In this document: positions 8,276-15,689 of the stretch, in pieces
Numbering within the stretch: the first letter of the stretch is position 1
How the letters are laid out: each line of letters begins with the position of its first letter
Source: Nemertoderma westbladi
Taxonomy: Eukaryota > Xenacoelomorpha > Nemertodermatida > Nemertodermatidae
Direction of reading: 5' to 3'
NCBI GenBank assembly: GCA_032718475.1
Contig: JAUCBJ010004070.1
Coordinates: forward strand, 1-21,885
Length of the DNA: 21,885 nucleotides
The notes under the pieces: generated by a model
Seen by the model: the letters and a program-made list of their open reading frames with translations, nothing else
Database searches by the model: none
Told to the model about the DNA's origin: nothing
Position numbers and translations under genes: made by a program

Positions 8276-8600
8276 GGTTGTGGGCACCGCAAGCGCCACG
8301 TAGTTAGAAGAGTGGAGTAGAGTTAGTAGAGCTAGTTTAGAGTTAGCAGAGCTAGTGGAGTAGAGTTAGCAGAGCTAGTGGAGTAGAGTTAGTAGAGCTA
8401 GTTAGCAGAGTTGGTAGACTCAGAGGAGTCAAGTAGAGTTAGTAGAAGTAGAAAGTTAGTAGGAGTTAGTTAGACTTAGTAGAGAGTTAGAGTCAGTAGA
8501 AAGTTAGAGGCTCTCAGTTAGAGCTAGAAGTAGTAAGAGTTAGTAGTTAGCAGAGTTAGTTAGATAGTTAGAGTTAGTAAGCAGTAGGTAGACAGTATGA
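8276..8600 (+). repeat. Purine-rich tandem repeats (GTTAGYAGAGCTAG units)
   Basis: After one last type 2 unit (about 8278-8303), the phrase GAGTAGAGTTAGCAGAGCTAGTG recurs three to four times (8310-8400) and then degrades into GTTAGTAGAG-like words up to about 8600. AGAGCTAG contains the short palindrome AGCT, but no stem as firm as in the earlier arrays. Not coding. Confidence 0.65.
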
Positions 8601-8699
8601 TAGCACAGGGGTAGCATTAGAGATTAAAGCCTTAGGGAGTGACAAGAGAGTGGAGAGGTGATAGTGCGGAGTGCGGAGATAGTGGTGTAAGTACTATAG

Positions 8700-9142
8700 T
8701 CATACAACCTTTCTCAATTAGCTACTGGGACTGGGGGGCTAAGTGACTATGGCACTAGGGACAAGACGCCAGACGATTTCACATTTCCTGAGTGCGACGG
8801 CACGGAGGGGGGGGTGAGATTCGTCAGAAGGGATAAGGTAGTCAAGGAGGGATGGAGTAATAGTGCGGAGTGCGAAGAGAGCGTGGGCACAATTCAAGTG
8901 TGGGGGAGGAGAAGTGAGAGGAAGAGTGTGGGACGAGGAGGTCCGGGAGTATGCGAGAGTTGGAGTAGAGTGGTGAGAGTGTTGGGGAAACAAAAATTGT
9001 GTGAGAGAAGCGCACGATCGGCCCGACACGAGACGCCAGAGGGTAGTGACATCATACCCATAGGGAGCAGCCTGGAAAGCCGACTCCGAAAAAATATACC
9101 CACCCCACACCCGATGCTAGATCGGGATCCAGGGGAATTGTA
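8700..9142 (+). CDS. Open frame before 3' LTR, unrecognised
   Basis: Between a TAG at 8697 and a TAG ending at 9142 there is an open frame of about 147 codons. The first candidate starts are internal (GTG at 8814). The product would be basic with Gly/Ser/Arg-rich parts and a more ordinary C-terminal section (PEGSDIIPIGSSLESRL ... IPTPHPMLDRDPGEL). No reverse transcriptase, integrase or envelope motif, no signal peptide and no membrane segment are visible. It could be a remnant of a pol C-terminus or chance openness in a GC-richer stretch. The opposite-strand frames here look like shadows. Confidence 0.3.
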
Positions 9143-9157
9143 GCGCACTTTAGTTGG

Positions 9158-9186
9158 ATGCTATCTTCTCACCGGGAAGATAGCAT
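9158..9186 (+). other. Perfect 11-bp hairpin just before the polypurine tract
   Basis: ATGCTATCTTC and GAAGATAGCAT pair completely around the 7-base loop TCACCGG, and the right arm touches the G run of the polypurine tract. In a retrotransposon RNA this would present the plus-strand priming site at the foot of a stable stem. Confidence 0.8.
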
Positions 9187-9195
9187 GGGGGGGAG
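9187..9195 (+). promoter_or_regulatory. Polypurine tract of element A
   Basis: GGGGGGGAG directly abuts the TG of the 3' LTR. Position and composition are those of the RNase H-resistant primer for plus-strand DNA synthesis in LTR retrotransposons. Confidence 0.8.
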
Positions 9196-9736
9196 TGTTA
9201 GCTTATCCAATTCCGCTAACACAAACCCATAGAGTGAGCCATAAAGCAATATTGGGAGCACGAGGTTGATTACCAATCAACCTCGTGTCAGCCCAGTAAA
9301 CGGGGACAATAGGCCCCAAAGGAGACACACACAATAAGGGTCAGGGGCCAAACCCCTAACCAAGAGAGAACAGCAAGGGCGAAGGGAAGCACTTCAGAGG
9401 GGGGCAAAGGGTGCCAACAGGGATATTAGCCAATGGGGGGACAGCATCGACTAAGTACTGTAACGGCCAAACCCGTGCAGTATATATTACCTGTACAGCA
9501 ATCATTCATTCAGTTTACTCAGTTAGTTCAGTAGGGTGGAACGGTGACTTCTATCACCGTCCGCTACCGCCATCATACTTATATTACCTGTTGTGTCATA
9601 CTATACTATATATCTCAGACTATTATACCTTTATACATATACACCGAACATCAGAACTCTTTTACCTTTCACACACGGCGGGGACGCGTAGATAGAAAAC
9701 CCAACGGATAAACCGGGATCCGTAGATCCCGTCACA
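9196..9736 (+). repeat. 3' LTR of element A (541 bp)
   Basis: It matches 2362-2902 over its whole length, with C for T at 9314 and G for C at 9385. It ends GTCACA and is followed by the target duplication ATTGG. The hairpins described for the 5' LTR are present at +6834. Confidence 0.95.
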
Positions 9737-9741
9737 ATTGG
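9737..9741. repeat. Target-site duplication ATTGG, right copy of element A
   Basis: Identical to 2357-2361. The duplicated sequence is itself an inverted CCAAT box. Confidence 0.92.
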
Positions 9742-9762
9742 CTAACCCATTCTAGCCCCCTC

Positions 9763-9769
9763 TATAATA
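9763..9769 (+). promoter_or_regulatory. TATA-like sequence upstream of frameshifted gene
   Basis: TATAATA lies in an otherwise pyrimidine-rich stretch, 120 bp before the ATG at 9889 and about 22 bp after the inverted CCAAT box. Spacing fits a pol II core promoter with an AT-rich 5' UTR. Motif evidence only. Confidence 0.35.
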
Positions 9770-9888
9770 GCCATCCGTTCACCGCATTCCCATTCATTAT
9801 CTCATTGTTTTCCAAGAAGTTTTAGTTATTTTCTTAAAAGTATTTATTTATTTTTATTTCATAAACGAGTTACTGGTACACATTCGCA

Positions 9889-10409
9889 ATGGCACATTCA
9901 GAAATTAGCTATTCAAACAACGATTTGGTTTGCAGCGAAAATCAGTTTATGTTTAGTTTCGGCGAACAAACTCTTTCCTTTAACGATAAATACAACCTTA
10001 AACCAACCCATCCTGATTCCGGCAAACTACGCGCACGTTATTTTCCGCGTCTGCTACGAACTTCACGATGGACAATATCAAACTCTCGACGACAATAAAC
10101 TTCATTCCTCCAACCACGGTTTCAAACTTTTAAAAAGGGACAACAAAATAACGTTCAATCTAACTACTTCGCCCGAGACGTTTTACGATTCCAACTACTA
10201 TAGTCGATTTTATTCGAGAAAACATCAACCAAGATGTCGCAAATCGTTTAATGGGTTTAACCACTCTCGTAACCTCCATCTTCTCCGATGACCGCTTATT
10301 CGATTTTCATAGTATCGCAAACTCGATTCTTCTTCTCATCTGGAACTCGTCGACTCCGACCGAGGAAGAGAATGGTCCTATTCTCAAAACGATCTACCCT
10401 ACAGTATAA
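9889..10409 (+). pseudogene. Unrecognised coding-like stretch in three successive frames
   Basis: The ATG at 9889 has G at -3 and +4 (good context). The first frame reads MAHSEISYSNNDLVCSENQF and stays sensible to about 10015. Coding character then moves one base forward to a second frame (NYAHVIFRVCYELHDGQYQT ..., to about 10185), and one base again to a third frame (VDFIRENINQDVANRLMGL ... ending TAA at 10407-10409). Together these cover roughly 170 residues with a beta-rich look in the first two parts and helical look in the last. I do not recognise the family. It may be a decayed gene, an intronless host or viral-type gene with sequencing indels, or a gene with tiny introns (no clear GT-AG was seen). 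It lies 148 bp after the LTR insertion. Confidence 0.4.
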
Positions 10410-11250
10410 TTAATTACTTAAGACTGCGAGGTATGCGTAATTAACAAATCTTGTTTACCAGTTTTCCTTAAAAACTATGAATCCATATTGCTTAAGAGTT
10501 CTGAGGGGCGAGCCATGAGGCAAGATGTTTGAGACTTATTTAGATATATTATTACTTAATTTTGACCTCAGTTGGTATCTATTACAATATAGGCTATATC
10601 TTTTGCAGAGTCACAGAGTAGTCTGAAGTTCCCCAGTCTGCCGCTAGAGGGCGAAATATCTCAAAGTGAAAACCATATAGTAGCTATGAATTGGTTACTA
10701 AGGCAATAATAGTAATACTGCATTTTGCAAAGTTAGGCCTATTGCTGACCGAACGAAAACTGCCCATGACATACGGGAGATGTGAATTCAACGCAACCAC
10801 TACACCAAGTGAAACAGTAACCTTCGAATTTGTTCGTTGACGTTCGAATTTGTAAGATTCTCATTTAAGACCTGACACAGACTCACTGAGGCACAGACTA
10901 TGCCTCACTGAGGCACAGACTAAATAGCCGAGTTATATTGCATTATATGAACAATAAATTACAATATACGAGCACGAAAGAGTTTACAAGCACAAGTTTA
11001 AAACCAACTAAAGCTCTATATATTTTTTTGCTTTGAAGTGGAATACTTAGATGCTGGGGGAATCTGGTTTGCGAGGGATATTTGAATGGTGAGTATAACT
11101 AACCTTGAGAGTTAGTGTGACGTTATCTCACCATGGATGGGCATTACCACTGTACTCGCATCTGCTCTCTCATTGGCTGCTCGATGCCTCAGATTAAGGG
11201 TATAAGGCCTCCAAGCTGGTCATTTGCTTAATTTTCTAATTAGAAGGTCG
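10410..11250. other. Non-coding interval with minor repeats
   Basis: No gene is recognised. Visible items are a 19-bp direct repeat CTCACTGAGGCACAGACTA at 10882-10900 and 10904-10922 (containing the palindrome GCCTCA-C-TGAGGC), TTCGAATTTGT twice (10823-10833, 10843-10853), an AATAAA at about 10951, and ATTGG near 11174. None can be linked firmly to a transcript. Confidence 0.45.
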
Positions 11251-11732
11251 TACGATGAGACTGGAGGCCAAACTATGGCTACGAGCACGACGGGAGCAAA
11301 GAGAAAGAGAATGGTACTACTCGAAATAGTACCAGTGAGAATAACAGGAGAGGGTTACAATATTAATGTTGCTCGATAGTGGAGCAGCGTTCACGTTAAT
11401 GGAGGATTGGGTGGCCGAAAAGATATGGTTACGAATGAAGCCAAGCAAGATGGCGGTGACCACTATCTCGAGTAAAGACTATCTCGACGAAGTCTTTAAG
11501 ATGAGAACGGGGCGTTGTAAATGGGGGAGAGTTGTGGCTCCCCGATTACGGGGTGACCAAAGACCCCATTCAAATAGTACAATCGATTAATATTAATGCC
11601 AGGCGACCCACGAAGAGCGAGGTCGAACAATACCAGTACCTGGACAACATCGATTTCTCATTACCAGAACTGGACGTCCTGAAAGTATCTATCATAGTCG
11701 GAATGGACTGCTCGACAGTATACATAAAATAA
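11251..11732 (+). pseudogene. pro: BEL/Pao-type retropepsin fragment, frameshifted
   Basis: The first frame (ATG at 11275) gives a strand-rich lead-in, VLLEIVPVRITGEGYNINV, then hits TAG. One base over, the next frame supplies the aspartic protease active-site strand LLDSGAAFTLMEDWVAEKIW (from 11366). After a five-G run near 11523, a third frame continues LWLPDYGVTKDPIQIVQSI and later LDVLKVSIIVGMDCSTVYIK, ending TAA at about 11730-11732. DSGA and the later hydrophobic-hydrophobic-G-x-D strand are the two halves of a retropepsin fold as in BEL/Pao polyproteins. No reverse transcriptase follows: the piggyBac-like element begins 11 bases later. It is a relic of an autonomous element, possibly a relative of element A; the second part of that statement is inference. 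Confidence 0.65.
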
Positions 11733-11739
11733 TTAATAA

Positions 11740-11743
11740 TTAA
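11740..11743. repeat. TTAA target site, left copy
   Basis: TTAA directly precedes CCCTATTA and is repeated after the inverted terminus at 13333-13336. TTAA duplication is the hallmark of piggyBac-type insertion. Confidence 0.75.
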
Positions 11744-13266
11744 CCCTATTAAACCCGGGGGGGTCAATATGACCCCCCCCACCCCCCGTAGTTTTTTTAT
11801 TATAATTCTGAAACAAACGCAGTTAGGAATCTGAAATTTTATGACTTTTTCTAAAAATCTATTGTCTTCCTAGTAGTGAAAACCGTTTTCAATAATATTG
11901 GGTAGTTTTTGAGTTATAGCACCATTTTTTAACCCTACTTTTGGCACTTTTTTTTGAGACGTTTTTTGAAAATTACATTTCGTTAAATATTAATTGTAAC
12001 ATCTCTATTTTTGATTTACACCGGTTTTTTGGTGTTAGCAATTGGATGTAATTCATATAAATTGATTTAAAAATTTCAAACTTGTTTTTTTCGGCGGGTG
12101 CTAAATTTTGGTGCCAGCACCAAATTTTGAAATATATCAATGTTGTAAATTGATTGTTTAAAACTTGTTTTTTACGCAATTGGGGTTCTGGTTTCGATGA
12201 AATATATACGAGTTGCACCAAGCGTATCAAACTTGTATTTTTCGGTGCTGTGTGCAAATTTTGGTGCTAGCACGAAATTTTGAAAATCCATTCAATAGAT
12301 AAAATTGCTTGTGACAATTTATTTCTTGCATTTTAGAGGTTTATGGCTGTCCTGAATTCAATGGAATATATAATTATCGACCTAGACATCTCAAACTTGT
12401 ATTTTTCGGAAGTGGGTGCAAAATGTGGTGCTACCACCTAATTTTGAAAACCATCAAATATATCAATTGATTGTGTCATCTTGTTTCTTGCGTTATACGG
12501 GTTTGTTAGGATTCTGAATTCAATGGAATCAGTAAAAATTACATAAGAGTTTTCAAACTTGTATTTTTCGCGGGTGGGTGAAAATTGTTGTACCAGCACC
12601 AAATTTTGGAAAATGAGTAAATTGATCAGTAGATAGTATCATCTTGATTCTTGCGTTATACGGGTTTATGAGGGTCCTGAATCCGATGGAATCAATAAAA
12701 ACAGCACTGGACATCGCAAACTTGTACTTTTTGGTGATGGGTACGAAATTTGGTGCTAGCACCAAAATGTGCCAAATTACGCCGAAAGATACAAGTAGCA
12801 ATGATCTGGCATATTTGAAATGTATTCCATTAGAATCAGCGCCCTAGAAAACCTGAAAATGTGAAGTTATAGCATCGTATAAGTGAATTAAAAAATTTGT
12901 GTTCTAACTGAAAAGTGCTGGTTACATTTGCCGGTTGCCGGTTACAAGTGCTGGTTTTCATTTTTTTCCTACGCAGAGCGGACTAAACAGCCATTTATGG
13001 TAATCATATAATTTTTAATTATTTTCCGATGTATTTTGCGCCCCAGAAAACCTGTATTGAAAAACAATTAGCCGAAAAATGTAACTTTCAAATTTTGTGA
13101 AAATTGTGCACTAATTGTAATTTTGGTGCTGCAATATTACCACCCCTGTACATTTTTTCGAAATTTTTTTTTTCGGTCGGATCCAGACTAGTGATACCTA
13201 CGTACAAATAAAAAATTAGACGTTTTCGTTAATATTTGTAGATTTTAGAGGGATGGGTCAATATGA

Positions 13267-13297
<31 letters not shown>

Positions 13298-13332
13298 TGT
13301 ACAGCATTTTATATAGCCCGGTACTAATAGGG
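11744..13332. mobile_element. Non-autonomous piggyBac-like DNA transposon (1589 bp)
   Basis: The ends are inverted: CCCTATTAAACCCGGG at the left and, on the opposite strand, CCCTATTAGTACCGGG at the right. Each is followed inward by a G/C run and GGGTCAATATGACCC (about 11761-11773 and 13255-13269), a near-palindrome of the type found in subterminal regions of many piggyBac-like elements. TTAA flanks both sides. There is no transposase: no frame shows the DDD domain, and the interior consists of diverged tandem repeats plus T-rich sequence. The right end includes a run of 25 C (13267-13291). The family call rests on TTAA, CCCT termini and the subterminal motif. Confidence 0.75.
12076..12805. 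repeat. 163-bp tandem repeats within the piggyBac-like element
   Basis: About 4.5 diverged units start with TCAAACTTGTATTTTTCGG-like sequence at 12076, 12227, 12391, 12553 and 12716 (spacing 151-164). Each contains a version of TTTGGTGCTAGCACCAAA about 30-50 bases later; the last unit has a perfect 18-bp palindrome at 12749-12766. Other shared blocks are TTGCGTTATACGGGTTT and CCTGAATTCAATGGAAT. Open frames here are short and differ between units, so the repeat is probably not coding. Confidence 0.8.
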
Positions 13333-13336
13333 TTAA
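13333..13336. repeat. TTAA target site, right copy
   Basis: Follows the inverted terminus TAATAGGG. Pairs with 11740-11743. Confidence 0.75.
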
Positions 13337-13551
13337 AGTAATTAAGTTAATTATTGGAATTCACAATAATTAACTTTATTAATATATGTCTAATATACCG
13401 GTAAGTTAAATAAATAATTATAAAGTAATTAAATAATTTATTTCCGGAACAATTGACTATATGGTGATCTAAAAAAATAACCGCACCGTGAGGCGTTTCT
13501 TTAATATCTGAATATAAAACAAAGAAATGCGTTGTGTTTAATAATATGCTC
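13337..13551 (-). other. Probable LINE 3' UTR with poly(A) signal and hairpin
   Basis: On the minus strand this follows the LINE stop codon. It contains AATAAA (complement of 13375-13380), and near its end a perfect 11-bp stem GTTAATTATTG/CAATAATTAAC (13346-13356, 13364-13374) with a 7-base loop. The hairpin could be the structure recognised by the LINE reverse transcriptase. Its outer end touches the TTAA of the piggyBac-like element, so the true LINE terminus is uncertain. Confidence 0.45.
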
Positions 13552-13769
13552 TCACTTTCGCCAATCAGCCAATGGTATACTACTACTAGGATCGGCATGC
13601 TGCATTGCAGCTGCATTTTTAAGAATGCTGTACAGCTTATCGACAAAATTGCACCGCCACAACTCCCTATCACCCATGACATTTGCTAGATCATCCGCAT
13701 CTTCAAGGCCAGTGTCCTTTAAGATGCATCTCAAGAAAGTCATGGGCTGTCCACCATGCTTATTCACTT

Positions 13770-13774
13770 CATGA
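13770..13774. repeat. Target-site duplication CATGA, left copy of solo LTR
   Basis: CATGA at 13770-13774 equals 14438-14442. Both flank a TG...CA LTR on the minus strand. Confidence 0.88.
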
Positions 13775-14437
13775 TGTGACGGGATCGGAGATCCCGACCG
13801 GGTTAGAAATGTACTCGTCACCGTGGCTGGGCAGTCGTGCTAGTTGCTTTGGCCGAAGGCCGTAGGGGAAAACAATAAGAGTTTCTGTTGTTTCTCAGTT
13901 TTGATGATGTAGACGATAATAGCACAGTAAATAAAGATAGTATGATACCAGAAAAATGCACAGACTGACTGCTGATGTTAATGGCGGTGACGGTCATTAA
14001 CTATGACCGGTCTGCACTGACTGAATAACTCAACTCACCGGTAAATCAGTAATGTAGGATAATATATGGTTAACACACATTGAATATTGGTTTCACCTCC
14101 TACTGTACTTTGGCCCTCTACCCAATGGATGCATTCCTGTTCCTAATCACGTGCTACCCTCCCCACTATTGGCTAATATACTAATTGTCACTTTGGCACT
14201 CCCTGTGAGTGTTTCCCCTCCGCTGCTAGCCTCTACTAGCTGTATTCCCTCCGAGGTGGTTTGGCCTCTCACCTCTCTCTGTGGTTTTGGGGCTTGTGTC
14301 GCCCCCCCCCCCCCCCCCCCCCCAATGTTGGTTATGAGACGAGATTAATATTGGTAATCTCGTATCCCCAACATATTGCTAAATGCCACTGGTCCCATTT
14401 TCTGGTGGGTAATGAAGTGGAATTGAATCCTCTTACA
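13775..14437 (-). mobile_element. Solo LTR (element B, 663 bp) inserted in the LINE
   Basis: On the minus strand it begins TGTAAGAGGATTC at 14437 and ends GATCCCGTCACA at 13775, with 5-bp duplications CATGA outside. It aligns over its length with the 5' LTR of element C (18862-19474) and more distantly with the LTRs of element A. Visible structures: ACGAGATT/AATCTCGT hairpin (14339-14363), CGGTCAT/ATGACCG hairpin (13991-13997, 14003-14009), terminal GGGATC-GGA-GATCCC (13781-13795), and a run of 22 C (14302-14323). No internal element sequence adjoins it, so it is the product of LTR-LTR recombination. Confidence 0.9.
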
Positions 14438-14442
14438 CATGA
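14438..14442. repeat. Target-site duplication CATGA, right copy of solo LTR
   Basis: Second copy of the 5-bp duplication; see 13770-13774. Confidence 0.88.
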
Positions 14443-14603
14443 GGCTGCCAAAGTACAAGATTATGCACTGGCTGGTCCTCACGGCGAAAGCAATGTCCTG
14501 CAAAGCGGAGGGGATTTTGTTCTAGTGTCAAGCTTGGGGAAACCAATGAGACACCTCCAATGTTATATAGTGTCTGGTTGGAGATGTGTGCATTGTACTT
14601 GAA

Positions 14604-15689
14604 TCAATGAACCCGGCGTAGCATTCTTGTGAATGTGCCATCCAGAGATTTGGTGTCCTCAGCAGTTAGAGCCCAGCATGGACTCCCGTAGAGGAGTACT
14701 GGAACTACTGCTGCTCTAAATAATCGGACCTTAAGTTTCCGATTAATTCTCGGTGACTTCCAAATCCTGGAAAGCCTATTCAAGGCTGCCCATGCCTCTC
14801 CCTTACGTATTCGAAGGTCCTCACCTGACTTCCGGATCCATGATCCCAGGTAACAGAAGTCGTCCACATGCTCAAGCATACCATCCTTTGAGCTTATGCT
14901 CATCCGATCAGAGACTTGCTGAGGACTTTCAAAGTTAACTATCAAAATTTTGGTCTTTCTGGAGTTAATAAAAAGACCAACACTAGAAACAGCATGTTCT
15001 AATGAGCTGAGGAGCCGTTGGGCTCCCTCTAGTGATTCTGAGAGTACTCCTAAGTCAACAAAGATAACAGCCAGATGCCTGTCTTTCTTTTTTGATAACT
15101 CTTCAATTATCCTTCTAAGTGCCGAAATGGGCTCCATAGTCCCACGACCTTTACGGAACCCATTCTGATTTCCACGGAGCAGTCTCTCAATGGGATCCCT
15201 GATGCGATTTAATAGAATTATATTGTATAGCTTTGCAGCAATCGAGATCAATGAGATTCCCCGAAAAGAACCATAGAGTGTTAGGTTGCCCTTCTTGGGA
15301 ACTGGCACCAACTTATTTGTTTTCATTTCTTGTGGGACTCTTGTTGTTCGGTACATGTCTACTATGATGGGATAGATGAGCTTTAAACACTCAGGTATTT
15401 TAAAGACCTCAGGGGCAACACCATCTACTCCACTGGCACGTTTGGTATTAATGCTCTTTGCAGCAGCCTTCACTTCTGCAAAGGAGATATCACCAATGGG
15501 AATATCTGGGAGTACAGACTCAGACACTTTTACTTCTATAAAGTTATCAGGCAATACCCTGTCAATTGAGGAGCTTTTCAAAGTGGGCCTTCCAACCATT
15601 GAGGCGATTGGCTGGTGATTCAGCCTTAACCTTGGTGGTGGTTGGCTTTTTCGACCAGCAAGCAAGTTGATCGATCTCCATGCCTGGGA
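14604..15689 (-). pseudogene. LINE reverse transcriptase, catalytic core deleted
   Basis: Counting from 15665 (353 codons): KRASGVDGVAPE at 75-86, PKKGN at 123-127, a YR-GISL-type motif at 131-139, NQNGFRKGRGT at 166-176 and VIFVDL at 200-205 are RT fingers and palm motifs. The text then jumps directly to GVLSESLEGAQ, which normally follows the F/YADD strand. About 120 residues, including the catalytic Asp pair, are missing in frame at about 15050. Downstream are the usual FCYLGSWI, LFRAAVVPVLLYGSPCW and TRMLRRVH segments before a TGA. The TAA at 15690 joins this frame to the endonuclease. Enzymatically dead. Confidence 0.88.

Larger units (their letters stand above)
2362..9736 (+). mobile_element. 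Complete non-autonomous LTR retrotransposon (element A), gag but no pol
   Basis: The element is 7375 bp with two 541-bp LTRs (TG...CA), a matching 5-bp target duplication, a purine tract next to the 3' LTR and a long gag-like region ending in zinc knuckles. No reverse transcriptase, RNase H, integrase or protease motif was found between the gag end (6786) and the 3' LTR; that space holds tandem short repeats. The zinc-knuckle arrangement resembles BEL/Pao gag, so the family call is BEL/Pao-like by inference. The LTR copies differ at only two positions by eye (2480/9314 and 2551/9385), so the insertion is young. The architecture is that of TR-GAG or LARD-type passengers, which move with enzymes supplied in trans. 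Confidence 0.9.
13552..14603 (-). pseudogene. LINE C-terminal coding region, split by solo LTR
   Basis: After the TGA at 14604-14606 the same frame continues on the minus strand with LRFAGHCFRREDQPVHNLVL and breaks at the solo LTR boundary (14437). On the other side the reading resumes with NKHGGQPMTFLRCILKDTGL and ends at the stop 13552-13554. Discounting the 663-bp LTR and one CATGA copy (668 bp), the codons line up exactly, which proves the two parts were once contiguous. The region matches the conserved C-terminal tail of this LINE type (H-C motif, then a GQP-TF/DTGL segment). Confidence 0.8.

Noticed and set aside
6838-8600. CRISPR-like array
   Set aside because: Repeats are short, directly hairpin-forming, with spacers that are themselves repetitive, and lie inside a eukaryotic LTR element.
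12644-12847. Short ORFs in the piggyBac-like element as transposase remains
   Set aside because: They are translations of the 163-bp repeat and differ between units; no DDD transposase motif is seen.
13267-13291. Runs of 25 C and 22 C (also 14302-14323) as special structures
   Set aside because: They lie in or near termini of transposons and are probably slippage-prone homopolymers whose lengths may be unreliable in assembly.
14326-14373. TGTTGG...CCAACA pair as the right boundary of the solo LTR
   Set aside because: It would leave no target duplication. Moving the end to 14437 gives matching CATGA, homology with the start of LTR C, and exact LINE codon continuity.
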